Below are positions 18,078 to 26,273 of a stretch of 64,000 nucleotides of DNA, piece after piece (within the stretch, counting starts at the first letter, position 1; each line of letters starts with the position of its first letter). The notes beneath the pieces were generated by a model, which saw only the letters and a list, made by a program, of their open reading frames with translations, was not told the origin of the DNA and did not search any database. The DNA is taken from contig NZ_PJMU01000002.1 of the NCBI RefSeq assembly GCF_002846395.1, forward strand, positions 744,001 to 808,000, written 5' to 3'. This stretch comes from Pontibacter ramchanderi (GTDB lineage Bacteria; Bacteroidota; Bacteroidia; Cytophagales; Hymenobacteraceae). Position numbers and translations under genes: made by a program.

Positions 18078-18096
18078 AGTTGGAGGGGCTATTCAG

Positions 18097-18735
18097 TTAT
18101 TCTTCTTCAGTGATTTGCTTGTAGTCGTTGATCATCTTGTGCCCTTTGAGTGTGGCGATGCCGAGCATAAAGTGCTCCAGGCTGGCTGTTTGCACATGCA
18201 GCAACTCAAATTGGAAACGGGGGAAAATCCTTTCGTCGAAGGGCACTTCGATCTGGGCCAGACGCAGGCGGGCGATCACCTCCACATCCAGGTCTTTGCG
18301 GAACAAACCCTCTGTCATGCCCCGCTCCAGGTTACCCTTGATGCGGTTCAGGAAGTGGTGGTTCTTGTATTCCTGCCACTTGCTCCAGGCATCGGCGTGG
18401 TATTTCTGCAGATCGTAAAATATACCGGGGTGAATGCTGGCAAAAACCTGTCGGGTCGTTTTCATGATCGCGAAAAGCTCCTCGATGGCATTGGGCATTT
18501 CCTGCCTGCACTGCTCGCAGTCTGCGTCTACGGAGGTCAGGTATGAGTTAATGGCCCAAAGCACGATCTCGTCTTTGTTGCTAAACCATTTGTAAATGGT
18601 CTTTTTAGACATTGAAAGGTGCTGCGCAATGTCATCAACAGAGGTACCTTTAATGCCTCTTCGGCAGAAGAGCTTAAATGACTCCTCCGCAATCTTATCT
18701 TTTACCGATGGCTGTACGGATGTTTCCATTTTCAT
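18097..18735 (-). CDS. TetR family transcriptional regulator of the efflux operon
   Basis: The 212-residue protein has an N-terminal helix-turn-helix: FCRRGIKGTSVDDIAQHLSM then SKKTIYKWFSNKDEIV. The C-terminal ligand domain resembles no specific subgroup. As first gene of the efflux operon it probably represses its own operon and responds to a pump substrate; this is inference from position. I saw no clear palindromic operator in the spacer upstream. Confidence 0.93.
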   Translation of the reverse strand: MKMETSVQPSVKDKIAEESFKLFCRRGIKGTSVDDIAQHLSMSKKTIYKWFSNKDEIVLWAINSYLTSVDADCEQCRQEMPNAIEELFAIMKTTRQVFASIHPGIFYDLQKYHADAWSKWQEYKNHHFLNRIKGNLERGMTEGLFRKDLDVEVIARLRLAQIEVPFDERIFPRFQFELLHVQTASLEHFMLGIATLKGHKMINDYKQITEEE

Positions 18736-18997
18736 AATTCCGCCACAAAACTAAGGAAACGTTTTTGATCACCAAAGTTTCCGAAAAGATTAACAGAATT
18801 ATTTCGCTAATGTTTAGCCTGATCGGGTAAGGAAGGCCCCGCCTCAGGCAAGGCAAAGTTGTCAGGTTTTCAGGAAGAGTAAAAACTATTTAGACGAACA
18901 GGGCAAAAGCTGATTCAGACACTGGAATTCTGACTCTGAACAGCTAAAGGCATATTCATAATTAAATAAATGCAACCGAATTGCTGACAAGTTGTAA
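18736..18997. other. 262-base spacer between tetR and the LytTR operon
   Basis: It must hold the promoter of the efflux operon (leftward) and the end of the LytTR operon. I see only AT-rich DNA and no convincing hairpin or operator. Confidence 0.3.
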
Positions 18998-19741
18998 TTA
19001 GATTCCCAACACGCTTCGCAGGCGGGTATAGCCACTTTTACTCAAAGGGATGCGCTGCCCGTTGCGCAGCAGGGCCACATGGCTGTCCTTCTCAAACGGC
19101 TCGATGCGTGTGAGTTGTGACAGAGCCATGATGTAAGAGCGGTGCACGCGTACGAACTGCGCCGGGTCGAGCGCCTTTTCGTAATAGCCCATCGTCTTTT
19201 TTTTCAGGAACACACCGTCGCGGGTATGGATCTTCACATAATCGTCGTAAGCCTCCAGGTATAGCACCTCGGCCACAGGTATGATGCGGATGTTGTTGCC
19301 GGCCCGCACTACGATGCGGTGCTGTTCTTCGGGTTGTTTTCCCGCCGCTTCCTCCAGTGCAGCAGTGGCAGGTATAGTTGCCGTTGCCGCCTGGCTTTGC
19401 AGCCATTTGCGCAGGGCCGCATCAAAGCGCTCCCGGCTGAAAGGCTTGAGCAAATAATCCACGGCATTGGTCTCAAAAGCTTTGATGGCGTACTCGTCGA
19501 AAGCGGTGGTGAAGATCACGCTGGGCGCCTGCTCCACCAGCTCCAGCATTTCGAAGCCGTTGATCTTGGGCATCTGGATGTCGAGAAAGATCAGGTCGGG
19601 CTGGTGCTGCATGATGGCCTTTACACCCTCGAAGCCGTCGCCGCACTCCTGCACCACCTCCATTTCGGGATAGGCTTGCAGGTACTCGGCCACAATGCTG
19701 CGGGCCAATGGCTCATCATCTATTATCAGGCATTTTTTCAT
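18998..19741 (-). CDS. LytTR family response regulator
   Basis: From the ATG before KKCLIIDDEPLARSIV the protein has 247 residues. The receiver domain has the phosphoacceptor Asp in DLIFLDIQMPKING; the C-terminal LytTR DNA-binding domain (from about residue 145) includes LYLEAYDDYVKIHT and FVRVHRSYIMALSQ. It overlaps the kinase gene by 26 bases, giving a coupled two-component system. The Pro/Ala linker between domains is long and variable. Confidence 0.93.
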   Translation of the reverse strand: MKKCLIIDDEPLARSIVAEYLQAYPEMEVVQECGDGFEGVKAIMQHQPDLIFLDIQMPKINGFEMLELVEQAPSVIFTTAFDEYAIKAFETNAVDYLLKPFSRERFDAALRKWLQSQAATATIPATAALEEAAGKQPEEQHRIVVRAGNNIRIIPVAEVLYLEAYDDYVKIHTRDGVFLKKKTMGYYEKALDPAQFVRVHRSYIMALSQLTRIEPFEKDSHVALLRNGQRIPLSKSGYTRLRSVLGI

Positions 19742-20774
19742 AGTGCTGGGGTATCTTGATGGTAGTCGTGAACTGATGGTCCTGCTGCGTGGTGTGCAAT
19801 AAATCCTGCCGGGCATAGAGCAGGTATAGCCTGCGCCGGATGGAGTCGAGCCCGAAGCCGGTGCCTTTGCGGGGCTGGCTTGTGGCTGGGTCGTAGGGGT
19901 TTTGAGTGGTAATGGTCAGGTAGCCCTCTGCTGCCGTCGCTTTTACCTTGATGGCCGTCTCCCCGACCGTGTCATAAAGGCCGAACTTTATGGCGTTTTC
20001 CACCACCGGTTGCAGTAGCAGAGCGGGCAGCTTCATGCCCTGGCACTCTTCGCTGGCCTCCACCTCTACCTGCAACCGGTGCCCGAAACGCACTTTCTCA
20101 ATCGCCAGGTATAGCTCCAGTTGTTTCAGCTCATCGCACAGCGGCACCAGTTGGTTATTGTCTTGCCGGAGCGTGCCGCGCAAAAAGTCTGACAGCTGCT
20201 GCACCATGGTGCGGGCCTGTTCCGGCCGGCTCACGGCCAAAGCGCTGATCGAGTTAAGGCTGTTGAACAAAAAGTGCGGCTGCAACTGCTGGCGCAGGTT
20301 GTAGAGTTCGGCTTCGCGGGCCAGTTTCTCGGTGGCGGCTTTGCGCTTTTCGGCTTCCTGCAGCTCGCGGGTATAGAACCAGAGCCAGGTCAGGAGCAGC
20401 ATTAACAGGAGCATCAGCCAGTTAAAGGCCACCCGTATCGCCAGTGTGCTGTCCACGAAACTTAGGTATAGCGCATTGCCTTCGAACAGGGCATGCGTGC
20501 TCCAGTAGAAAACAGTGGCGCTTATACCTGCCAGGCCAAGGCTCCAGCCCAACAGGTAACCCGCCTGCCGCAGACTGGGTTGGTAGTAGCGTAGGCCGGT
20601 CCCCATGGCAAAGCCGCCAATGGCCAGTACCAGGTTGGTCAGCAAAGCGTCGGTGACGACAATACGCCAACCAAAGCCCGTCGGCCACAGCACCAGCACC
20701 TGCACCGCCGACCAGAGCAAAGCCCAGCCCAGGTAAAGCAGTCCCAGGCGCACCTGCGATGCCACCCCCTCCAT
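19716..20774 (-). CDS. LytS/YehU-type sensor histidine kinase
   Basis: A 352-residue integral membrane kinase with four predicted helices in the first 140 residues and no periplasmic sensor domain. The phosphorylation region QLQPHFLFNSLNSISALAV carries the His of the His_kinase family, and GFGLDSIRRRLYLLY is the G-box end of the ATPase domain. Its start overlaps the stop of the LiaF-like gene as TAATG. The signal may be relayed by that neighbour, as in LiaFSR. Confidence 0.93.
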   Translation of the reverse strand: MEGVASQVRLGLLYLGWALLWSAVQVLVLWPTGFGWRIVVTDALLTNLVLAIGGFAMGTGLRYYQPSLRQAGYLLGWSLGLAGISATVFYWSTHALFEGNALYLSFVDSTLAIRVAFNWLMLLLMLLLTWLWFYTRELQEAEKRKAATEKLAREAELYNLRQQLQPHFLFNSLNSISALAVSRPEQARTMVQQLSDFLRGTLRQDNNQLVPLCDELKQLELYLAIEKVRFGHRLQVEVEASEECQGMKLPALLLQPVVENAIKFGLYDTVGETAIKVKATAAEGYLTITTQNPYDPATSQPRKGTGFGLDSIRRRLYLLYARQDLLHTTQQDHQFTTTIKIPQHYEKMPDNR

Positions 20775-21622
20775 TAGTAGCTCTTAATGCTTAGTCCGCC
20801 AAAGAGGGTGGTGCCTTTCAGAATGAGCACCTTGTTCGGGTCGTAACCCTGTGGCATGGCCGGGCGCTTGTCGTCGATACCGCCCAGTATGGCCACCATC
20901 TCGTCGGATTTTACCTGCCAGTGCGGCGGAATGATCAGGGAAGTACCTCCAAATATCTGGGTGGCCTCCAGCACGATCGGGTGCTGTATATCAGCCTGCA
21001 TCAGGTTGAGCTCCGTGCCCCCGAACACACTCACCACTTCGCCGCCCTTGAAGTTTTTAGAGACGATGTTTTTTTTTATGCCTCCGAGCACAGCCGTACT
21101 GTCGATGTGGTCTTCGGGTCCGCCTGCCACATAGCCGTTAGTGCCTTCGTAGCCTGGTGCCGTGTAGGCCTCATCGCCTGTGTAGTCGGTGTAGCCGCCA
21201 GGGTAAGCACCGTTTACCGGATCGGTGTAATAAGCGGGCGTTTCTTCTGGTTTCAGAGCGGTGGCCGAGTTAACGTAATCTTGCCAGTTGTTTCGTTTTT
21301 TGGGTTTCAACAGCAGCCAGAGACCCAAACCAATGATCAGAATAGGCCAGAAGTACATCTTCAGGTTGAAATTAAGGAAGAAGTGCTTATCGAGCAGAAA
21401 CACACCGCCAATCACGATCAGCACCAGCCAGCTTGGCTTCTGGAACGAGTGCTTGAAGCCCAGGTATAGGCCCAGCGCGATCAGGAACATCGGCCAGGAG
21501 AACACCCAGCCCGGCAAAAAGAAGATACCCATTTTGGCAGTGAGCAAGAGCACGCCCACCATCAGGAGAAATACGCCAGCCATTTTGCCGGAACCGCCTC
21601 TATTGTAATCTTGATTTTTCAT
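20774..21622 (-). CDS. LiaF-like membrane protein (DUF5668 / LiaF C-terminal)
   Basis: From the ATG before KNQDYNRGG it has 282 residues: four transmembrane helices in the first 100 residues (LiaI/LiaF-like TM_1_8 region), a Tyr/Pro/Gly-rich linker, then a beta-helical C-terminal domain with SVFGGTELNLMQADIQHP and LFGGLSIKSY, the repeated FGG pattern of LiaF. Related proteins modulate cell-envelope two-component systems; the LytS/LytTR pair downstream fits that role. The ORF could extend upstream but this start best fits the family. Confidence 0.85.
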   Translation of the reverse strand: MKNQDYNRGGSGKMAGVFLLMVGVLLLTAKMGIFFLPGWVFSWPMFLIALGLYLGFKHSFQKPSWLVLIVIGGVFLLDKHFFLNFNLKMYFWPILIIGLGLWLLLKPKKRNNWQDYVNSATALKPEETPAYYTDPVNGAYPGGYTDYTGDEAYTAPGYEGTNGYVAGGPEDHIDSTAVLGGIKKNIVSKNFKGGEVVSVFGGTELNLMQADIQHPIVLEATQIFGGTSLIIPPHWQVKSDEMVAILGGIDDKRPAMPQGYDPNKVLILKGTTLFGGLSIKSY

Positions 21623-21791
21623 GGTTTTATTTCGTTTAGTTTTAAGATCTGTTCCAAAGGTATAGGATGCCTGTGCGCCACTCAATGGCAATTAGGCTAC
21701 CCTTGGGCAGAAGTCGGTGAACGGCCGGTTGTCGTCGGTAAACCAAGTTAGCATTTGTTTACCGATTGGCAAGGTATAGCAAATCAAGCCA

Positions 21792-21826
21792 TTTTGCCTT
21801 TCACATTTCGCAAATTATTATCTTTG
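21792..21826 (+). promoter_or_regulatory. Promoter of pheS, very close to the start codon
   Basis: TATCTTTG at 21819-21826 matches TAnnTTTG and a TTTTGC at 21792-21797 matches the upstream element with 21 bases between. The ATG of pheS is at 21833, so transcription would begin at or near the A of the start codon. Confidence 0.6.
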
Positions 21827-21832
21827 CATACT

Positions 21833-22861
21833 ATGGTTGAGAATATACAGAGAGTAGCACAAGAAATAGAAGCCGCGCAGCTTGGGAGCGCTGCCGAGCT
21901 GGAGCAATTCAGAATCGCCTACATTGGCCGCAAAGGTGCCATTGCCGCCCTTTTCGACGACTTGAAGTCAGTAGCGCCGGAGCAGCGCCGTCAGGTAGGT
22001 CAGGAGCTGAATCAGCTTAAAAACCGCGCACAGGCCCGTTTCGACGAGGCGCAGGAGCAGCTGACCAACGCCTCGGCTGGCGCTGAGGCAGAAAACGCTT
22101 TTGACTTCACGCTACCTCCTATACCGAATACCTTAGGTACCCGCCACCCGCTTTCGCTGGTTCGCGCCGAGATCGTGCGCATTTTCGAGCGCATCGGCTT
22201 CAACGTGGCCGACGGCCCCGAAATTGAGGACGACTGGCACAACTTCACGGCCCTCAACTTCCCCGAGAACCACCCGGCCCGCGAAATGCAGGACACCTTC
22301 TTTTTGAGCGAGGACCGTGACAAGCTGTTGCGTACCCATACCTCCAACGTGCAGGTGCGCCTGATGGAGAACAACCAGCCGCCGCTGCGCAGCATCATGC
22401 CGGGTCGCGTATACCGTAACGAGGCCATCTCAGCCCGTGCGCACATGGTGTTCCAGCAAGTGGAAGGTCTGTACGTGAACAAAGGTGTGAGCTTCAAAGA
22501 CCTGAAAGAAACGCTTTATTACTTTGCCAAGGAGATGTTCGGTCAGGAGACCAAGATCCGTTTCCGTCCGTCGTTTTTCCCGTTCACCGAGCCTAGCGCC
22601 GAGATCGATATTTCGTGCCTTATCTGTAAAGGCGAGGGCTGCAACATCTGCAAGCAATCGGGCTGGGTAGAGATTGGCGGCGCCGGCATGGTAGACCCGA
22701 ACGTGCTCGATAATTGCGGTATTGACTCCACCGTATACACAGGCTTCGCTTTCGGTATGGGCATCGAGCGCATCACCATGCTCCGCTACCAGATCCGCGA
22801 TCTGCGCCTGTTCACCGAAAACGATGTGCGCTTCCTGCGGCAATTCAAGGGAGTGATTTAG
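21833..22861 (+). CDS. pheS: Phenylalanine-tRNA ligase alpha subunit
   Basis: The 342-residue form from ATG 21833 matches normal PheS length; the longer frame to 21755 adds 26 unlikely residues that would include the promoter. It has an N-terminal coiled-coil (about residues 1-85) and the class II synthetase core: RTHTSNVQVRLM (motif 2 region), FQQVEGLYV and the C-terminal GMGIERITMLRYQIRDLR (motif 3 Arg). It charges tRNA-Phe together with PheT, which is not in this window. The mRNA may be leaderless. Confidence 0.97.
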   Translation: MVENIQRVAQEIEAAQLGSAAELEQFRIAYIGRKGAIAALFDDLKSVAPEQRRQVGQELNQLKNRAQARFDEAQEQLTNASAGAEAENAFDFTLPPIPNTLGTRHPLSLVRAEIVRIFERIGFNVADGPEIEDDWHNFTALNFPENHPAREMQDTFFLSEDRDKLLRTHTSNVQVRLMENNQPPLRSIMPGRVYRNEAISARAHMVFQQVEGLYVNKGVSFKDLKETLYYFAKEMFGQETKIRFRPSFFPFTEPSAEIDISCLICKGEGCNICKQSGWVEIGGAGMVDPNVLDNCGIDSTVYTGFAFGMGIERITMLRYQIRDLRLFTENDVRFLRQFKGVI

Positions 22862-22862
22862 C

Positions 22863-23084
22863 GATTGAGTGAATGAGTGATTCTTAATTTTTTGATTGGG
22901 GAGTTATTCATTGGTTTGATGATCTGGCCTATTAGTCCAAAAGGCTGACACAAGTTGCAATTCGATCACTACCTGAATTACTAAATCAAAATTCACCCAA
23001 TATACCTAATCACTCATTCACTCAATCACTCATTCAAAAATCAAAAAAACTCGCTAAATCACTCATTCACTAACTCACTCAATC
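22863..23084. repeat. Inverted and tandem TCACTCAT-type repeats between pheS and the dehydrogenase
   Basis: GATTGAGTGAATGAGTGATT at 22863-22882 is an exact inverted copy of 23008-23027. Related words (CACTCATTCAC, TAACTCACTCAATC) run on to the ATG at 23085. The arms lie 125 bases apart with AT-rich DNA between. Confidence 0.8.
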
Positions 23085-23942
23085 ATGACTTTCGAGGCTA
23101 TCAAGACGATCGGTATAGTAGGTGCTGGCACCATGGGCCAGGGTATAGCGCAGATCTGTGCGCAGGCCGGCTATAAGACCATCCTGTTCGATATCAATGC
23201 GCAGGTGCTCAAAAAATCTGAAGCTACTACCGTGAGTAACCTCGACAAAGGGATTGAGCGCGGCAAACTCACCGAAGCTGAGAAACAGGCTACCCTGGCG
23301 AACTTAACCTATACCGGCGATACGCTGCAGTTGAGTTGCGACGTTATCATAGAAGCCGTGATAGAACGGCTGGAGGTGAAGCAGAGCATCTTTAAAGACC
23401 TGGACGCGGTTAACACGCCCGACACCATATTTGCCTCCAATACTTCGTCTATACCGATTACCCGCATCGCGGCAGGTATACCGCACCCCGAACGCGTTGT
23501 AGGCATGCACTTTTTTAACCCGGCCCACATCATGAAGCTGGTCGAGGTGATTTCTGGAGCAGCCACTTCACCGGAAGTAGCCGAGACGATCCGTCAGCTG
23601 GCCTTGAAACTGGATAAGAAACCAGTGATGGCGAAGGATGCGCCAGGCTTTATCGTGAACCGGGTGGCGCGCCACTTTTACGTAGAAGGGCTCAAGTTGC
23701 TGGAAGAAGGCGTAGCCGATGCCAAGGGGATTGACCGCCTGATGCAGGCCAGTGGCTTTAAGATGGGACCTTTCGAACTGATGGACCTGATCGGCGTAGA
23801 CACCAATTACTCTGTTACCTCCTCTATGTTTGAGGCTTTCCATTATGACCCGAAATTCAGACCGAGCCGCATACAGCAGCAGAAAGTGGACGCTGGCCAC
23901 CATGGCCGCAAGTCTGGTAAAGGCTTTTACGACTACCAGTAA
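23085..23942 (+). CDS. 3-hydroxyacyl-CoA (3-hydroxybutyryl-CoA) dehydrogenase
   Basis: A 285-residue protein of the short bacterial HAD/HBD type. GAGTMGQGIAQICAQAGY at the N-terminus is the NAD-binding Rossmann motif; SNTSSIPIT and GMHFFNPAHIMKLVEVI contain the catalytic His with Glu in the family positions. The C-terminal domain GFIVNRVARHFYVEGLKLLEEG is typical. It oxidises 3-hydroxyacyl-CoA to 3-oxoacyl-CoA in fatty acid or PHB/butyrate metabolism. The last 41 bases overlap the next gene. Confidence 0.95.
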   Translation: MTFEAIKTIGIVGAGTMGQGIAQICAQAGYKTILFDINAQVLKKSEATTVSNLDKGIERGKLTEAEKQATLANLTYTGDTLQLSCDVIIEAVIERLEVKQSIFKDLDAVNTPDTIFASNTSSIPITRIAAGIPHPERVVGMHFFNPAHIMKLVEVISGAATSPEVAETIRQLALKLDKKPVMAKDAPGFIVNRVARHFYVEGLKLLEEGVADAKGIDRLMQASGFKMGPFELMDLIGVDTNYSVTSSMFEAFHYDPKFRPSRIQQQKVDAGHHGRKSGKGFYDYQ

Positions 23943-24354
23943 ACTCCTCAGCCTGCTGGTGCTGTTTCTCCTTGCTTCCTGCGGCAGCGACAGCCAGGGG
24001 CCGGGTATACCCAATGTGCCGGTAAGCGAGCAGATTAACGTGAACAGCCAACTGTACACGCGTTTGCGCCAGGATGGTGGTTACGTATACCTCAACTCAG
24101 GCTACAAAGGCATTATCGTGATTCGGCAGAACGCTAACCTATACCTGGCTTTCGAGCGGGCCTGCCCTTACGACCCAACCGCTGACGCACCTTGCGGCCA
24201 GGTAGAAGCCGACCAGTCCAACTTGTTTATGGTAGACGCTTGCTGCGGCTCGCAGTTCAATTTTCAGGGAGGTGTGATGGCGGGACCCGCCGTGTATGGG
24301 CTCAGGCAGTACCGCACAACCCTGAATGGCACTTTGCTCTCCATTTTCAATTAA
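23902..24354 (+). CDS. Degenerate Rieske-like lipoprotein
   Basis: From the ATG before AASLVKAF the protein has 150 residues with a lipobox LLASC around residue 26. The remainder resembles a Rieske [2Fe-2S] domain: FERACPYDP at the first ligand box and DACCGSQFNFQGGVMAGPA at the second, but the usual C-x-H and C-x-x-H ligands read Cys-Pro-Tyr and Cys-Cys-Gly-Ser, so both histidine ligands are missing. The start lies within the dehydrogenase gene in another frame. It probably no longer binds a cluster. Some Bacteroidota lipoproteins show similar loss. Confidence 0.68.
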   Translation: MAASLVKAFTTTSKLLSLLVLFLLASCGSDSQGPGIPNVPVSEQINVNSQLYTRLRQDGGYVYLNSGYKGIIVIRQNANLYLAFERACPYDPTADAPCGQVEADQSNLFMVDACCGSQFNFQGGVMAGPAVYGLRQYRTTLNGTLLSIFN

Positions 24355-24414
24355 AATTTTCAGATTGATTTCCAGAAATTTACGCCAAATAGGAAGATTT
24401 TTTTTGGACAGGAC

Positions 24415-24445
24415 TTGCATAATCTCAAAAAGAGGCGTAATATTG
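24415..24445 (+). promoter_or_regulatory. Promoter of tRNA-Asn
   Basis: TTG at 24415-24417, a 20-base spacer and TAATATTG at 24438-24445 fit the Bacteroidota pattern with one mismatch in the -7 element. The tRNA begins about 45 bases downstream. Confidence 0.5.
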
Positions 24446-24489
24446 CATCATAATTCAACGGCATCAGGCCCGCGAAATAACCGAAACAC

Positions 24490-24563
24490 TCTTCCTTAGC
24501 TCAGTCGGTTAGAGCATCTGACTGTTAATCAGAGGGTCCCTGGTTCGAGCCCAGGAGGGAGAG
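24490..24563 (+). tRNA. tRNA-Asn (anticodon GTT)
   Basis: The 74-base gene folds fully: acceptor TCTTCCT with AGGGAGA (one G-U), D arm GCTC...GAGC, anticodon stem with loop CTGTTAA giving anticodon GTT, T arm CCTGG/CCAGG around TTCGAGC. The discriminator is G and CCA is not encoded. A terminator hairpin follows directly. Confidence 0.96.
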
Positions 24564-24564
24564 C

Positions 24565-24590
24565 AAAAGCCACTCAATCGAGTGGCTTTT
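24565..24590 (+). terminator. Terminator of tRNA-Asn
   Basis: AAAAGCCACTC pairs perfectly with GAGTGGCTTTT around AATC, two bases after the tRNA. Confidence 0.92.
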
Positions 24591-24762
24591 CTGTTTTATA
24601 CCCTTTCCGGCTAAACTTCCGCTCCCGCGTGTTATCAACTCAAATCCAACCTTTTCCCCAGAAAGCAAGTATCTGAATATATGACGATTTTGTCATATTA
24701 GCCACTGCCAGGTGCTTCAAAAAAGCATGTGGAGCGGCTTACAACTTAAACCAAACAAGACT

Positions 24763-24933
24763 ATGAAAAATATAAGATTATACCTGCCCGTGCTGTTTGT
24801 ACTGCTGGCAGTAACCATGACCAGTTGCGATGTCATTGCCGATATCTTTAAGGCTGGTATGTGGACCGCCCTCATCATCATCGTCCTGATCGTCGCCCTG
24901 GTGGGCTGGCTGTTCAGCCGCTTCAGACGATAA
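24763..24933 (+). CDS. Small lipoprotein-like membrane protein
   Basis: Starting at the ATG before KNIRLYLPV, the 56 residues have a leader ending in Thr-Ser-Cys (LAVTMTSCD), then one transmembrane helix ALIIIVLIVALVGWLFSRF. Similar small proteins are widespread in Bacteroidota and have no known role. It is followed by a terminator. The longer frame to 24712 lacks merit. Confidence 0.7.
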   Translation: MKNIRLYLPVLFVLLAVTMTSCDVIADIFKAGMWTALIIIVLIVALVGWLFSRFRR

Positions 24934-24953
24934 CCGTTAATACCTAACAAAAG

Positions 24954-24979
24954 AAAAGGGAGCCAATCGGCTCCCTTTT
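24954..24979. terminator. Terminator, bidirectional
   Basis: AAAAGGGAGCC and GGCTCCCTTTT pair around AATC between the small lipoprotein and the convergent hydroxylase gene. Confidence 0.9.
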
Positions 24980-24998
24980 TGATTTTCTATACCTGCAA

Positions 24999-25613
24999 CT
25001 ATTTTGAGTTGGTGCGCTTCGGCATAGTGCCCAGTATGTAATCCCAGAGCGGCGACGACACGCCGTAGGCCACGTTAGGGTCTTTGTAGTGGTGAATGCT
25101 GTGATGAATCCAGAGTTGCTTCAGGAAGTTTTTTGGTGGCGCGTAGGCATGCACCGCATAGTGCACAAACAGGTATAGCGCATAGCCAAACAGCAAACCA
25201 GCCACCACGCCAAACACAAACTGCCCGAAGATGAGCTTAAACACAAAGAAAAAGAACGAGGCGATGAACAAGCTTACGATCGGCGGCATGGCCAGGCGCT
25301 CTTTGTCTTTCGGGTACTCGTGGTGGTTGCCGTGGAAGGTATACTGAATGCGCTCCTTCATGGGCGTATCGGTATCCATGTGGAACACAAAACGGTGCGC
25401 ACAGTACTCGATCAGTGAGAAGATTAGCCAGCCCAGCAGGAAAAAGCTGATCGCCTCCAGCACATTAATGAAGCTGTACGTGATCCCATAATAGATCAGG
25501 CCGATGGCAATAACGATGAAAATGGAAATGGGCAGTGCGATGTGTGTGCGCGTCAGTCTTTCCAGCACAGGGTTCTGGAATATCTGGGCTTGTCCTTTGT
25601 GATTGGGTTTCAT
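24999..25613 (-). CDS. Fatty acid hydroxylase/sterol desaturase family membrane protein
   Basis: The 204-residue protein has four or more membrane helices and the histidine clusters of the di-iron hydroxylase superfamily: EYCAHRFVFHMD, FHGNHHEYP, HYAVHAY and HHSIHHYKDPNVAYG. It probably hydroxylates fatty acyl chains, sphingolipids or carotenoids; Bacteroidota make hydroxylated sphingolipids, but this specific role is inference. It stands alone; no operon partners. Confidence 0.9.
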   Translation of the reverse strand: MKPNHKGQAQIFQNPVLERLTRTHIALPISIFIVIAIGLIYYGITYSFINVLEAISFFLLGWLIFSLIEYCAHRFVFHMDTDTPMKERIQYTFHGNHHEYPKDKERLAMPPIVSLFIASFFFFVFKLIFGQFVFGVVAGLLFGYALYLFVHYAVHAYAPPKNFLKQLWIHHSIHHYKDPNVAYGVSSPLWDYILGTMPKRTNSK

Positions 25614-25720
25614 AGTCAGATTTTGCTAAAAACGGATTTCAACTGCAAAATTAGTTAAATATTAGGTATACCGTATGTATTTATCCGCGGCAGTACATAC
25701 GTGGTAACAAGGAGTTTCAG

Positions 25721-26236
25721 TTATGGTTTAACTAACGATTCTAACTGTTCAATGTTATACCTTTTTCCCGATACCGTGTACCTGGCCTGCTTGTAGAATG
25801 CCAGGCGTGTAGCTAATGTTTTGACTATGAAATCTTTTAGGTCAGCCTCGCTTTTTTGTGCCAGCAGCGGGCGTTGACTCAAATCTGTTAAAAGCAGTCG
25901 CTGGACCAGCTCTTCGGCAGGCACGTCCAGAAAAATGCTTGCACCGTGCTGGTTGATGAAATCGATGTTGTCGAAAAAGCAGGGGGTGCCGCCGCCTGTG
26001 GCGATTATGGCTTGCTCAAAGTCCTGAACAACGGCTTCCAGCGCCGCACGCTCTGCCCGCCGGAAGCCCTCCTGCCCTGCTGCCTCAAACAGCTCCTGAA
26101 TGCTACGGCCTTCCCGCTGCTCGATGTACTCGTCGAGGTCCACGAAGGTATAGCCGAGCCGCCCGGCCAACTCACGTCCCAGGGTGGTTTTGCCGGCTCC
26201 CATCATACCGATCAGGAAAATGCGTTGTGTGTTCAA
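25721..26236 (-). CDS. aroK: Shikimate kinase
   Basis: The 171-residue protein has the P-loop GMMGAGKTTLGRELAGRLG, the shikimate-binding DLDEYIEQREGRSIQE, and ATGGGTPCF (Walker B-like Gly-Gly region) with the lid Arg in LSQRPLL. It phosphorylates shikimate in aromatic amino acid synthesis. The DoxX-like gene ends 37 bases upstream on the same strand, so they may be co-transcribed. Confidence 0.96.
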   Translation of the reverse strand: MNTQRIFLIGMMGAGKTTLGRELAGRLGYTFVDLDEYIEQREGRSIQELFEAAGQEGFRRAERAALEAVVQDFEQAIIATGGGTPCFFDNIDFINQHGASIFLDVPAEELVQRLLLTDLSQRPLLAQKSEADLKDFIVKTLATRLAFYKQARYTVSGKRYNIEQLESLVKP

Positions 26237-26273
26237 AGGAATCGCTTTTGCAGCATTAGGTACAGCAAACGGC

